DNA from: Promethearchaeia archaeon
Lineage (GTDB): Archaea > Asgardarchaeota > Lokiarchaeia > Sigyniarchaeales > SOKP01
Reading direction: 5' to 3'
Length of the DNA stretch: 64,000 bases
Assembly (NCBI GenBank): GCA_029856045.1
Contig: JAHQWG010000025.1
Location: 94,904-158,903, forward strand
A program made the translations under genes and the position numbers. The first letter of the stretch is position 1; each line of letters starts with the position of its first letter. Shown here one piece after another: positions 1 to 8,820 of this stretch. The notes beneath the pieces were generated by a model. The model did not search any database. It was given only the letters and a program-made list of their open reading frames with translations, and was not told the origin of the DNA.

Positions 1-498
1 GATGCTGATGGTGGGCATGCAATGCCGATGGGTCCATGCGAATTATGTGATTATGTTGGATTGGATACTATGCATCATGTAATGGAATATTATGCAGAAA
101 CACTTTCACCCAATTTTAAACCAGGAAAAGTTATCTCAGAACTAGTTGAGTCAGGAAATCTAGGTGCTAAAACTGGTAAAGGCTTTTATGATTGGTCTGG
201 AGGAAGACCAAAAATTGACAAATCGCAAAAAGCAGGATTATTTGACCTTCAAACTATGATGGCTATTATGTTAAACGAAGGTTGTAGGATTTTAGAGGAA
301 GGTGTAGCTTCTGGATTTAAAATCATTGATGAAGCAAACATGGCAGGTATGAATACACCTGGACCTTTTGGTGCTGGTAAAAAGAATTTCGAAGCATGGT
401 CAAAATTATTGGATGAAATAGCAGACAAGACGGGAAAGGAATATTTAAGGCCTTGTGAACTTATGAAGTCAGGTGGCTTCGTGAAAATGCGAAAATAA
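1..498 (+). CDS. 3-hydroxyacyl-CoA dehydrogenase, C-terminal part (cut by window start)
   Basis: Frame 1 is open from base 1, so the ORF-track Met at 22 is internal; the first residues DADGGHAM align with DADAGNLV of the third paralogue. What is visible is the substrate-binding C-terminal 3HCDH domain (GPCELCDYVGLDT, then KTGKGFYDW) followed by a second 3HCDH-like segment with MLNEGCRILEEG, ending SGGFVKMRK like its two neighbours. The family oxidises (S)-3-hydroxyacyl-CoA to 3-ketoacyl-CoA with NAD+ in beta-oxidation-type pathways. The Rossmann domain and catalytic His lie outside the window. It is the first of three tandem same-strand paralogues. A T-rich run follows the stop. Confidence 0.9.
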   Translation, partial: DADGGHAMPMGPCELCDYVGLDTMHHVMEYYAETLSPNFKPGKVISELVESGNLGAKTGKGFYDWSGGRPKIDKSQKAGLFDLQTMMAIMLNEGCRILEEGVASGFKIIDEANMAGMNTPGPFGAGKKNFEAWSKLLDEIADKTGKEYLRPCELMKSGGFVKMRK

Positions 499-528
499 AT
501 TATTAAAAAAATATTAAAATTTTTATTC

Positions 529-542
529 ACTTCTTTTTTTTC
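529..542 (+). terminator. T-rich termination region after HAD paralogue 1
   Basis: A run of about ten T residues (ttcttttttttc) lies 30-45 bases past the stop codon and before the next HAD gene. Archaeal transcription commonly ends at such U-tracts without a hairpin. Whether it separates the transcripts is inferred only. Confidence 0.35.
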
Positions 543-592
543 TAATTAAACATTATTCTTATTAAATAAATATTGGAAATTGTATACAAATT

Positions 593-1783
593 ATGGTCGA
601 TATTAGCAATATTAAGACATTTGTAATAATTGGCGTTGGTACTATGGGTCGAGAAATTGCACAAGTAGCCCTCATGGCTGGCTTTGATAATGTTATATTG
701 AACGATATTGAAGAGGATGTAATGAATAGAGCTGAAGTATATATTATCAATGGACTTAAGAGGCTTGAAGCAAAAAATAAATTAGGTGAAGGAGTTAGTA
801 CCGAAATGATCATGGCAAAATTAGTAAAAGAAGCGGATTTAGTAAAGGCAGTGTCAAATGCAGATTTCGTAGTTGAAGCAGTTCCTGAAATTATGAAGAT
901 AAAACAAGAAGTATTTGAGAAATTGGGTAAATTTGCACCCGAGCACGCAATTTTAGCATCAAATTCATCAACAATGAGCATAACAAAAATAGCTGAACAG
1001 TCAGGGAGACCTGAAAAGGTAATAGGTATGCACTTTTTTATTCCTATCGTGGTTCTTAGGCTAATTGAATTAATTAAAGGAGAAAAAACATCTCAAGAAA
1101 CGATGGATATTAGTTATATGGTTGGAATGAAATTGCCAGCCCTTAAGGGTAAAAGATTTATAATTCAAATTGAAAAAGAAAGCCCAGGCTTTATCGTAAA
1201 TAGATTAACAATAGGAGGAAATATGTATTTAAATTGTGTTATTGATAATGCATTCGAGAAAGGAATTCCATGGGAAGATGTTGATGCAGACACCGGAGAT
1301 TTAACACAATGGGGACCTTTAGTAAAACTCGATTTTCTCGGCTTAGATGTAATATATCATTGTCAAAAATATTTTGAGGAGGCTCTCTCTCCAGATTTTA
1401 ACCCGGGAAAAGTCCTTACAAAGTTAGTCAAAGAGGGTAATTTAGGAAGCAAAACTGGAAGGGGTTTTTATGAATGGACAGCAGATGGAAAACCTAAATT
1501 AAAAAAGGGAAAAAAAGCAGGGCTTTTTGATCTTGAAACTTATATGGCTGTTCAATTAAATGAAGGTTGTAGATTATTAGAAGAAGGAATCGTTTCTGGT
1601 TATAAAATAATTGATGATACAATGCTAGCAGGTATGGATATGCCAGGTCCATTTAGTGCTGGAAAAAGAAATTATAAAAAATGGGCTGAATTGTTAGAAC
1701 TATTAGCAAACAAGACAGGAAAAGAATATTTTAGACCTTGTACTCTGATGAAATCGGGTGGTTTTATTAAGATGCGAAAATGA
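593..1783 (+). CDS. 3-hydroxyacyl-CoA dehydrogenase (HAD paralogue 2)
   Basis: 396 residues, longer than the usual ~280-residue short-chain enzyme because a second C-terminal 3HCDH-like domain is appended. Visible: Rossmann motif IGVGTMG near residue 14, NSSTM, catalytic-His region GMHFF, the Glu region ELIKGE, and FIVNRL, which carries the family's conserved Asn. The residue after HFF is Ile where most family members have Asn, so substrate range may differ. Expected to oxidise 3-hydroxyacyl-CoA with NAD+ in the cytosol. The ATG at 593 (MVDISNIK) is a clean start without an obvious SD, so the transcript may be leaderless. It lies between two paralogues of the same length and end (FIKMRK). Confidence 0.93.
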   Translation: MVDISNIKTFVIIGVGTMGREIAQVALMAGFDNVILNDIEEDVMNRAEVYIINGLKRLEAKNKLGEGVSTEMIMAKLVKEADLVKAVSNADFVVEAVPEIMKIKQEVFEKLGKFAPEHAILASNSSTMSITKIAEQSGRPEKVIGMHFFIPIVVLRLIELIKGEKTSQETMDISYMVGMKLPALKGKRFIIQIEKESPGFIVNRLTIGGNMYLNCVIDNAFEKGIPWEDVDADTGDLTQWGPLVKLDFLGLDVIYHCQKYFEEALSPDFNPGKVLTKLVKEGNLGSKTGRGFYEWTADGKPKLKKGKKAGLFDLETYMAVQLNEGCRLLEEGIVSGYKIIDDTMLAGMDMPGPFSAGKRNYKKWAELLELLANKTGKEYFRPCTLMKSGGFIKMRK

Positions 1784-1882
1784 AAAGATTAAATAATTGC
1801 AAAAACATAATCAATTTTATTTGAATAGTTTAATTTAACGATTTTTAATAAAGAAAAGATCTTTAGCTAGAGGGGACAAAAG

Positions 1883-3070
1883 ATAGTAGATATTAGCAAT
1901 ATTAAAAATATTGTTGTGGTTGGAGCTGGTATTATGGGTCTCGGTATCACTCAATCTGCATTATGGGGTGGTTTTGAGAAGGTTGTCTTGAATGATATCA
2001 AAAAGGAATTTATTGATAACGGAATTAAAAAGATTGAAGAGGGGTTGAGAAAATCCGAATCTAAAGGAAAATTAGGGGAAGGGATTACTACTGATGCACT
2101 TATGCCAAATCTGATTAAAGAAGTGGATCTCGTAAAAGCTATTGCAGACGCTGATTTTATATTTGAAGTAGTTACTGAGGATTTGAAAATTAAACAAGAA
2201 GTATATAAAAAATTAGGAGAAAATTCTCCTGAACATACTATTTTCGCATCAAATACCTCAACTATAAAAATTACAGAATTGGGAGAAGCTTCAAATCGCC
2301 CTGAACAAGTAATAGGGATGCACTTTTTCCTACCTCCATATCGTCAAAGAGGGATAGAAATAATGAAAGGTGAAAAAACTTCTGATGAAACTATGGAAAT
2401 TGGTGTGGCTGTTGGCCAAAAATTACCATGTCTTGATGGGAAAAGAGTGATTGCTCAACTTGAAAAAGAAAGTCCAGGATTTATTGTAAATAGGCTACTT
2501 TTATCCGCCCAAATTTATTTTAATTGGATTCTTGATCAAACAGAAGAAAATAAGATTTCATTGGAACAAATTGATGCAGATGCAGGTAATTTAGTGTTAA
2601 TTGGTCCATGTGAATTATCTGATTATCTAGGATTAGACACTTTTTATAATAGTATGAAATCATTTGAAACAATACTTTCTCCAGATTTTGCTCCTGGAGA
2701 AGTTCTCACAAAATTGGTCTCAGAGGGACATTTTGGTAAAAAAACCGGGAAAGGCTTCTATGATTGGATTGAAGGAAAACCCAAAATAGATAAATCAAAA
2801 AAGGCAGGATTTTTTAATCCAGAAGTGATGATGGCTATTCAATTAAATGAGGGGTGTAGGCTTTTAGAAGAGGGAGTCGTTAAGGGATACAAGATTATTG
2901 ATGATATTATGTTAAGTGGTACTGGCATGCCTGGTCCATTCGGCGCTGGTAAAAGAAATTATGAAAAATGGTCTAATATGTTAAATAAATTAGCAACCCA
3001 GATTGGAAAAGAATATCTTAGACCTTGTAAATTATTAAAATCTGGAAATTTCATTGAAATGAGAAAATGA
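1883..3070 (+). CDS. 3-hydroxyacyl-CoA dehydrogenase (HAD paralogue 3), probable ATA start
   Basis: Same two-domain layout as paralogue 2: VGAGIMG Rossmann motif, NTSTIK, GMHFF, FIVNRL, KTGKGFYDW, ending FIEMRK. The ORF track begins at GTG 1916, inside the first beta-strand, deleting VDISNIKNI. Aligning with paralogue 2 (ATG GTC GAT ATT AGC) puts the start at ATA 1883 (ATA GTA GAT ATT AGC), giving 395 residues against 396. A strong SD (GAGGGG) sits 7 nt before that ATA, and the frame is closed by TAG at 1868, with no ATG/GTG/TTG before 1916. Either AUA is used as start or a G-to-A change has damaged the gene. The post-HFF residues (LPPYRQRG) differ from paralogue 2, suggesting another acyl-chain preference. 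Confidence 0.88.
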   Translation: MVDISNIKNIVVVGAGIMGLGITQSALWGGFEKVVLNDIKKEFIDNGIKKIEEGLRKSESKGKLGEGITTDALMPNLIKEVDLVKAIADADFIFEVVTEDLKIKQEVYKKLGENSPEHTIFASNTSTIKITELGEASNRPEQVIGMHFFLPPYRQRGIEIMKGEKTSDETMEIGVAVGQKLPCLDGKRVIAQLEKESPGFIVNRLLLSAQIYFNWILDQTEENKISLEQIDADAGNLVLIGPCELSDYLGLDTFYNSMKSFETILSPDFAPGEVLTKLVSEGHFGKKTGKGFYDWIEGKPKIDKSKKAGFFNPEVMMAIQLNEGCRLLEEGVVKGYKIIDDIMLSGTGMPGPFGAGKRNYEKWSNMLNKLATQIGKEYLRPCKLLKSGNFIEMRK

Positions 3071-3119
3071 GTAGCTAGAGAATCCAAATTATTTAGAGAG
3101 AAATTTCTAATGGAATTTA

Positions 3120-4193
3120 TTATTCTATTGCTGTAATATCTCCCTCTTGTAGTATAACTCTAATTTTTTCAGCGTCTTTGAGAAATTCATTTCCTAAACT
3201 ATCATCACCCAATTCAACGCATAAATCTGCAATTTTTTCACAATATTCTAAAGCTTCTTCAAACCTTGAGTTTGAAAGTGCTGTTTCTGTCTTTTCTAGC
3301 ATAACATCTCTTTCGAATAATGGTCTTAATAAAGGACTTACATCTCCACTTATTTCTAAGATATCTGCAATTATATTAATCATTTTTTCTCTATTATTTG
3401 GATCAATGGCAACCATCTTGTAGGTTTTTGTACCTAAAATTTTTTCAATTTCTGCAACGGGAAGTGCTCCTGGTAAATCTTGCTTATTACCAATTATAGC
3501 TGCATGAGTATTTGGTGCCTCATTTTTAATTAAGTCAAGAAAAAATCTACTTTTCTCCACATTTTCTATAGTAGAATCTGTAATTATCAGAACCCCATCA
3601 CTTCCTCTGATGAATTTATTCCATAAAAAGCTGAATTGTTCTTGGCCGGCAAAATCCCATAGTAGAAACTGCAATTTCCCAATTTTAATTGTTGATACCT
3701 CTCCAGAGATAGTGGGTATATGTTCCGTTGGGATTTCTTCGGATCTAATTAACCTTGTAGTTGTAGTTTTTCCAACACCAGAAAATCCGACTAGAGAGAT
3801 TTTTGGTTTTAAATTACGGTGTATTGCATCTAATGTTGGGTCAAATAAATTAAAAGTACTAGTATCAAATTGACCAGAAGTCATTATATCAGAGAAAAAA
3901 GTAAGAAATTCTTCTTTACATTTCAAAATCTGGCTTTCCAAGTTTTCAAATGATAGGGATAAACTACTTAAAAAGATTACTATTAATTTTAATTCTTTAG
4001 ATGTTGTATAACATACTCTTGACTTATAATAATCGAAATAATTAGTTTTATCAGTGGATCCTTTAAAAGCTTCTTTATTTATTTGATCTAATAAACTATT
4101 AAAGAGCTCTTGAGTGACTGTTTTTCCAAAATTGCGAAAGTATAATAAATTATTATCTTTATAGACATAAACTTGTCTTAAAATAAAAAACAC
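3120..4193 (-). CDS. Arf/Ras-superfamily GTPase with N-terminal longin-like domain and C-terminal TPR-like helices
   Basis: 357 residues. About 1-115 look like a longin/SNARE-like alpha-beta domain (VYVYKDNNLLYFRNFG), shared with the GTPase at 32361-33245. The G domain follows: G1 GFSGVGKTTTT near 136, G3 WDFAGQEQF, G4 GNKQDL. The usual G5 SAK is replaced by MVAID, as in the paralogue (MVAIN). The final ~70 residues (ALSNSRFEEALEYCEKIADLC) resemble a TPR hairpin. Start is GTG 4193; ATT 4184 would align better with the paralogue's N-terminus but is weaker evidence. GTPases with fused longin or roadblock domains are typical of Asgard archaea, where they are proposed ancestors of membrane-trafficking regulators. 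Its partner is unknown. Confidence 0.85.
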   Translation of the reverse strand: MFFILRQVYVYKDNNLLYFRNFGKTVTQELFNSLLDQINKEAFKGSTDKTNYFDYYKSRVCYTTSKELKLIVIFLSSLSLSFENLESQILKCKEEFLTFFSDIMTSGQFDTSTFNLFDPTLDAIHRNLKPKISLVGFSGVGKTTTTRLIRSEEIPTEHIPTISGEVSTIKIGKLQFLLWDFAGQEQFSFLWNKFIRGSDGVLIITDSTIENVEKSRFFLDLIKNEAPNTHAAIIGNKQDLPGALPVAEIEKILGTKTYKMVAIDPNNREKMINIIADILEISGDVSPLLRPLFERDVMLEKTETALSNSRFEEALEYCEKIADLCVELGDDSLGNEFLKDAEKIRVILQEGDITAIE

Positions 4194-4375
4194 CCTATTG
4201 ATATTAATAAGCTTATTAATGCAAATTTTTGCTTTCTTTATCTCATAATGAAAAATTTTAAATTTAAATTTATTTAATAAGGATTTTAATATATTATCCC
4301 TTCAATTAAAATTAATATAAATAGAGGTTTCAAGTTTCGAAATCATTAAAAAAGATCTTAAAAGGAAGATGAATT

Positions 4376-6118
4376 TTGAGTGAAAAAGTATCACATGGTA
4401 AGATTTGGAATTTTAAATACACTAAGCATGTTCTTTTTTTGTATTTAATTTTTTCAATATCATTGTTTCTTTTAGAATTCTTTTTAACTAACCAAGTTGG
4501 TTGGAGTTTCTTTATCACTTATGCGGGCATTTTCTATATTGCGCCTTATACCAAGCACGGTATTGAAGACCTCTTTGATCAATTTCATATAAAAAATAAA
4601 TTCAGAAACGTATTGGTTCCTTGGATTCTATTTTTTCTTATATTTGTCTATTGCGCATTATTTTTTATATCAGGCCTTATACCTTTTACTATTTACGCAA
4701 TCTATATAACTGCTATTGTAATTGTTTTTAATATTTTATTAACCATTAATTCACTTATCAGAATAGTTGCAGTTGGGTTTCATAGGAGAAAAATTGATAT
4801 ATTCCCTATAAATAGAGTTGAATTTGCTGCAATGGAACATTTAAAAAATGGAAATCTAAGTTTCTCTGAATTAAAAAATAAAATAAAAGGAATATTTAAT
4901 ATTTTTATTCAAAATGTTTATTTTGATGATGAAACAGCAGCTTCTTCCATATATCTTTTGTGTGGTCTCCGTTTAGCTGACAGTAATGAAAAAAATGTCT
5001 CTTTAAACGAAAAAGGAAAAAAAAGTGTGAAAATTTGGGAAGATACTTTAAAGAATCAATTGGAAAGATTTAATAAAATTCTCAACAGCAACGCCGTGCT
5101 AATACGGTCTTTTATTGGGTTATTTCTCATTAGTTTGTTTAAGATTTTTTTTGGGTTATTCAATTCTGACTCGTTGTTTGCAGAAGGTTTTGAAAATTTT
5201 CTTGATTGTGTAGCAGTTATTTTAATTGGAATTGGTATTAAATTTAAGAAAGAAAAATCTGTAAATATCATATTAGTCAGTTTGATGACATTTACTGGAA
5301 TTTCTATTTTGATTAGTTCAATTGGATCACTTTTTAATCCTGAACCAATATCAGCTTCAATTATTATTATTATAATTTCGATTATTTCCATTTTTTTTAA
5401 CACTTATTTACGCACATTAAAAAATTTTGTAGGGAAGAAAAATCGAAATTCTTCACTAGTAGCGAGTGCAATCGATAGTAGAGTGAATATTATGATTTCT
5501 ATTGGTATTATTGTAGGTACTTTATTTTCTGACCTTGGAGCAAATTTAGATCCTCCTTTTACTCTTTTTTATTATTTGGATCCAATTATTGCAATTATTG
5601 TCTGCTTTTTAATTTTTAAGGAGGTTGTTGAAATTATTAAAGAATTTATTACAGGTGAAGAGGAAGAGATAGAATTTGAGAGTTTTCAAATGAAATATGA
5701 AGAAATTTTTGAAGAATATATTGTTAAATGGATTCTCTCCGTTTATAATGATGATCCAGAGATAAAACTAACTATCAGACAACTAAATGAATATTTTCAA
5801 AAATCTTTGAAAAAAGGTGAAGAAATTTATACAGAATTTTCCCACTTTGGTCTATATCTCTTTAAAGAAAAGGGAATACATTTTATTATTACAAAACTAA
5901 TTAAAAATGATCTATTAAATCAATCAGTTGAAAATTATCTCACTTTAACTGAAAAAGGAGTATTTTTATATGAAAATTTCTACTCTGGGGAATTATTAGA
6001 AGATGTTCAGGATCCTTTTGATTTCTTTTTTGATGACCATAGTGATACAGCTAAGGTAAAATATCGAAAAAAAAAAGTCATAGAAAATTTTGAAACCGTT
6101 AAAAAAGGAAAAAAATAA
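4376..6118 (+). CDS. Membrane protein: TM segments + winged helix + CDF-transporter-like domain + second winged helix
   Basis: 580 residues, TTG start with SD AAGGAAG about 9 nt upstream (MSEKVSH). Order: four hydrophobic segments (about 18-145); a cytosolic winged-helix-like region (MEHLKNGNLSFSELKNKI, about 153-225); six hydrophobic segments whose pattern matches cation diffusion facilitators (LFAEGFENFLDCVAVILIG and SLVASAIDSRVNIMISIG, then YLDPIIAIIVC); then a C-terminal helical/winged-helix region (about 440-580). In CDFs the TM2 and TM5 metal ligands are D/HxxxD; here they read ENFLD and DSRVN, so the canonical Zn site is not intact. It may be a divergent metal transporter or a membrane sensor. 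No known family covers the whole protein as far as I can tell. Confidence 0.6.
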   Translation: MSEKVSHGKIWNFKYTKHVLFLYLIFSISLFLLEFFLTNQVGWSFFITYAGIFYIAPYTKHGIEDLFDQFHIKNKFRNVLVPWILFFLIFVYCALFFISGLIPFTIYAIYITAIVIVFNILLTINSLIRIVAVGFHRRKIDIFPINRVEFAAMEHLKNGNLSFSELKNKIKGIFNIFIQNVYFDDETAASSIYLLCGLRLADSNEKNVSLNEKGKKSVKIWEDTLKNQLERFNKILNSNAVLIRSFIGLFLISLFKIFFGLFNSDSLFAEGFENFLDCVAVILIGIGIKFKKEKSVNIILVSLMTFTGISILISSIGSLFNPEPISASIIIIIISIISIFFNTYLRTLKNFVGKKNRNSSLVASAIDSRVNIMISIGIIVGTLFSDLGANLDPPFTLFYYLDPIIAIIVCFLIFKEVVEIIKEFITGEEEEIEFESFQMKYEEIFEEYIVKWILSVYNDDPEIKLTIRQLNEYFQKSLKKGEEIYTEFSHFGLYLFKEKGIHFIITKLIKNDLLNQSVENYLTLTEKGVFLYENFYSGELLEDVQDPFDFFFDDHSDTAKVKYRKKKVIENFETVKKGKK

Positions 6119-6135
6119 AAAAATTGAAAAATATT

Positions 6136-7071
6136 CTACATTTTTACTAATTGTCCAATTGAATCCATCATAGTCTGTTGTTTAGGTAGTCCTTTCATTA
6201 ATTCGGATTGTACTCTTTCGACTAATTGTTGTGGAGTCCATACTTGATTATTATTTTCAATTTTATTAACAGTATGCCATCCTCTGAAAACATAAACTTT
6301 ATCTCCTACTACCCTAAAAACTTCTCCAGTAATTTTTTTTGCAGCATCAGATGCTAAAAAGACGACCATAGGTGCAACATTACGAGGATTAAAAATATCA
6401 AAGCCAGTTTCATCCATTTTTTTCATAATAGGAGCAGTTTGCGGAGTTGCCTCTACTGTTAATCGTGTTCGAGCCACTGGAACAATACAATTAACGGTTG
6501 AATATTTTCTTAATTCACCAGCTAGGATAATTGTCATTGCAGCAATTCCCGCTTTTGCAGCGCCATAATTTGATTGTCCTAAATTACCTAATAACCCAGC
6601 ATCACTTGCAGTATTAATAATTCGCCCTTGAAAATTTGGATTAGTTTTTCCTGTTTGTCTGTAATATGCTGATGTATGACGACACATATTAAAAGTCCCT
6701 TTTAAATGAACAGCAATTACTGCATCAAATTCTGCTTCAGTCATATTGAAAATCATACGATCTCTAAGTATTCCTGCATTATTTATAACTATGTCTAGAC
6801 CTCCTAATTCATCAATAGCTTGTTTTATCATTCCTCCTGTTTTCTGAAAATCAGTTACGGAATCATAATTAGCAACAGCATTGACTCCAAGAGCTTTTAC
6901 TTCTTTCACAACATCATCAGCAACTTTACCTTCCCCTGATCCATCAGTAGAAGCACCCAAATCATTTATTAACAAATTACATCCTTCTTTTGCCATAAGT
7001 AATGCTTCTTCACGACCTAAACCTCTTCCAGCACCAGTTATAATTGCAACCTTTCCATCTAACATTCCCAT
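6136..7071 (-). CDS. Short-chain dehydrogenase/reductase (multifunctional beta-oxidation (3R)-hydroxyacyl-CoA dehydrogenase-like)
   Basis: 311 residues. NAD(P)-binding TGAGRGLG at about 13-20, NNAG near 97, catalytic Ser in NTASDAG, and YGAAKAG giving the YxxxK pair. The sequence style (DGKVAIITGAGRGLGREEALLMAKEG, NDLG, SGEGKVADDVV) is that of the dehydrogenase domain of peroxisomal multifunctional enzyme type 2, so a 3-hydroxyacyl-CoA substrate is likely, fitting the HAD genes nearby. It carries about 60 extra C-terminal residues (NNQVWTPQQLVERVQSELM) past the SDR core. ATG start; a TATA element sits about 25 bp upstream. Convergent with the CDF-like gene. Confidence 0.9.
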   Translation of the reverse strand: MGMLDGKVAIITGAGRGLGREEALLMAKEGCNLLINDLGASTDGSGEGKVADDVVKEVKALGVNAVANYDSVTDFQKTGGMIKQAIDELGGLDIVINNAGILRDRMIFNMTEAEFDAVIAVHLKGTFNMCRHTSAYYRQTGKTNPNFQGRIINTASDAGLLGNLGQSNYGAAKAGIAAMTIILAGELRKYSTVNCIVPVARTRLTVEATPQTAPIMKKMDETGFDIFNPRNVAPMVVFLASDAAKKITGEVFRVVGDKVYVFRGWHTVNKIENNNQVWTPQQLVERVQSELMKGLPKQQTMMDSIGQLVKM

Positions 7072-7093
7072 ATTTCTATATCACTCTTATTAA

Positions 7094-7105
7094 GTATTTA
7101 AAAAC
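7094..7105 (-). promoter_or_regulatory. TATA box of the SDR gene
   Basis: Reading the minus strand, GTTTTTAAATAC lies about 24-33 bp before the ATG. An archaeal TATA box at this distance implies transcription starting at or just before the start codon, i.e. a leaderless or nearly leaderless mRNA. Confidence 0.5.
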
Positions 7106-7206
7106 TCTTTTTTGTTATATTTAAACAATTTGATGGAAATTATTTATTTCTTATCAAACGGTTTAATATTTTTTAAAAAATCGAATAAAATTTACAAATT
7201 AAAAAC

Positions 7207-7989
7207 TCATAAAATCTCTTTATTTGCTTTTTTAATCCCGAAGATTAATTCCTTATTCTTCTCTATATAATTATGACCAAAACCCTTAATCTTATTAAGA
7301 GGTCCCTCAATTCCTTTTGGATTGCCGGTTCTGGTATATATAATAAATGACTGTTTAATTGCTTTTAGAACATTATATGGAGTTTTGAAATGATCAATCA
7401 ATTGAACTGCTTTTTTTGGACCAGTATCAAAAAGTCCTTCAATAATAAAAGACATTCTTTCTTCAATAGATAAACCTTTGGGCGCTTTTCGAGAGATAAT
7501 TGGTGCTTTATCTTCTATTTGTTCCCTTATTGCAATTCTTTCAATCACGATTGCAGTATCATCAATATTTCTGGTTGGGATTACACTGATTCCTAGCTTA
7601 TATGAAACATATGCTAATGCACCATAAATTGAGCTTATTTTCATTCCAGTATTATCAAAAACCTCGTCATTTAAGCCTTCAATTATAAGAATTGGTGTGG
7701 AATATGTATCTTTTAACCGTAAAAGTTGCTCAAACAAGCGATTATCCATAATTGATACCACAAAATCAAAACCAGTCTTACGTTCTATGGCAATTTCATT
7801 AGTGATAATAATATCTGCAACATCTAATTGCTTAGTTTGGAGTAATATTTGATCCTTCTTTTTAGAAAATATATCTATCAATTTCCTTTCGCGATTATCT
7901 AAAATAATTTGGAGGAGATTATTTGAAGCCAATTTAATACACCTTGAAAAAATAAATGATTTTTGATTTAAATAAGCAATGACTGACAA
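7207..7989 (-). CDS. xpf: ERCC4/XPF-family structure-specific endonuclease
   Basis: 260 residues, the size of the short helicase-less archaeal XPF. The nuclease domain shows DNRER near residue 32, DVADIIITNEIAIERK (the GDxnERKxxxD signature with Val-Ala in place of Gly) and FDFVVSIMDNRLFEQLLRL. A helix-hairpin-helix region follows (LFDTGPKKAVQLIDHF, then LNKIKGFGHNYIEK). Such enzymes cut branched DNA at ss/ds junctions in repair and fork processing, usually with PCNA; I see no clear PIP box at the C-terminus. Start is TTG 7989, with residues 1-25 not obviously conserved, so the true start may be later. It lies 12 bp downstream of the acyltransferase-like gene and may be cotranscribed. Confidence 0.85.
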   Translation of the reverse strand: MSVIAYLNQKSFIFSRCIKLASNNLLQIILDNRERKLIDIFSKKKDQILLQTKQLDVADIIITNEIAIERKTGFDFVVSIMDNRLFEQLLRLKDTYSTPILIIEGLNDEVFDNTGMKISSIYGALAYVSYKLGISVIPTRNIDDTAIVIERIAIREQIEDKAPIISRKAPKGLSIEERMSFIIEGLFDTGPKKAVQLIDHFKTPYNVLKAIKQSFIIYTRTGNPKGIEGPLNKIKGFGHNYIEKNKELIFGIKKANKEIL

Positions 7990-8001
7990 AATTTTTTTAT
8001 T

Positions 8002-8820
8002 CTATTCGATGGAACCTTTAAATTCAACTCGTTCTCCCGTGTCAACTATTCTTCTAACTCTTTGTACATTTACTTCACGCATTTCTGTATTATTTTTAAA
8101 TTTTCGAGCAGGTTGGCCAATATAAGTCCAGTCTTTTTCTAACCTTTGTCCTATATTAGTCATTGCCCAAACACCAAGAACAGAACCCTTTTCCATAACA
8201 GTTCCAGGAGAAACAACCGCATAACCTCCTATTATGCAATGATCTCCAATTATTACCTTTTTAAGAAGCATATAATCTCCAATAACATTACTAGAAAGAA
8301 TTATAGCACCCTGTCCAACCATAATATTTTTTCCAAATTCTATAAACTCACTATCTACCCATCCATCAAATAAAGTGGATTTAAAATCAGCCTTCATTCC
8401 ACAAATCTTAAACGCGAGGTTTGTGATCCATGGGACCGGGAAAGAATTCCATACATAAAAAATAAATTTTTTAATAGTTGCACGAAAGCAATAGTAAAAA
8501 TAATCTTTATCCTTTAGATCAATTTTGAAGATTCCTTCTTTTGGTTTATGGATTAAATCTAGAAGAATTAAAAGAAGTTTTCCTACTCCTAAATTAATAA
8601 GCAAAAAACAAAAATACCAAGCTAAAATATCGATTGGTAATCTAATAATCATAAGGTTAAAAACTGTACTTCTCAAAACGTTACTATAGAAAGTAAAAAA
8701 AAGATATATTGTGGGAGAAAGGGCAATAAAAATCAAAAAAACATAAATTATACTAAATCTTTTCGCGATCGGAGGGCTTGTTGTAATAGGAACCTCGTCA
8801 GAATTGTAATTAATCTCCAA
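8002..8820 (-). CDS. Membrane-anchored left-handed beta-helix (hexapeptide) acyltransferase-like protein
   Basis: 272 residues. Two hydrophobic segments (about 24-50 and 65-88), a conserved amphipathic stretch (LIHKPKEGIFK), then hexapeptide-repeat sequence (VIGDYMLLKKVIIGDHCIIGGYAVVSPGTVMEKG). The LbH fold typically carries acetyl/acyltransferases, but no acceptor can be named. The protein matches one module of the upstream 8810-10486 gene, with which it overlaps by 11 bp, so the two are translationally coupled and probably act together, perhaps on envelope lipids or polysaccharide. Similar membrane-plus-LbH layouts occur at the end of some NRPS-like proteins. Confidence 0.75.
   Translation of the reverse strand: MEINYNSDEVPITTSPPIAKRFSIIYVFLIFIALSPTIYLFFTFYSNVLRSTVFNLMIIRLPIDILAWYFCFLLINLGVGKLLLILLDLIHKPKEGIFKIDLKDKDYFYYCFRATIKKFIFYVWNSFPVPWITNLAFKICGMKADFKSTLFDGWVDSEFIEFGKNIMVGQGAIILSSNVIGDYMLLKKVIIGDHCIIGGYAVVSPGTVMEKGSVLGVWAMTNIGQRLEKDWTYIGQPARKFKNNTEMREVNVQRVRRIVDTGERVEFKGSIE

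Noticed and set aside
4330-4518. 62-aa minus ORF near the CDF-like gene start
   Set aside because: Overlaps the SD and start of the plus-strand gene and shows no domain or SD.
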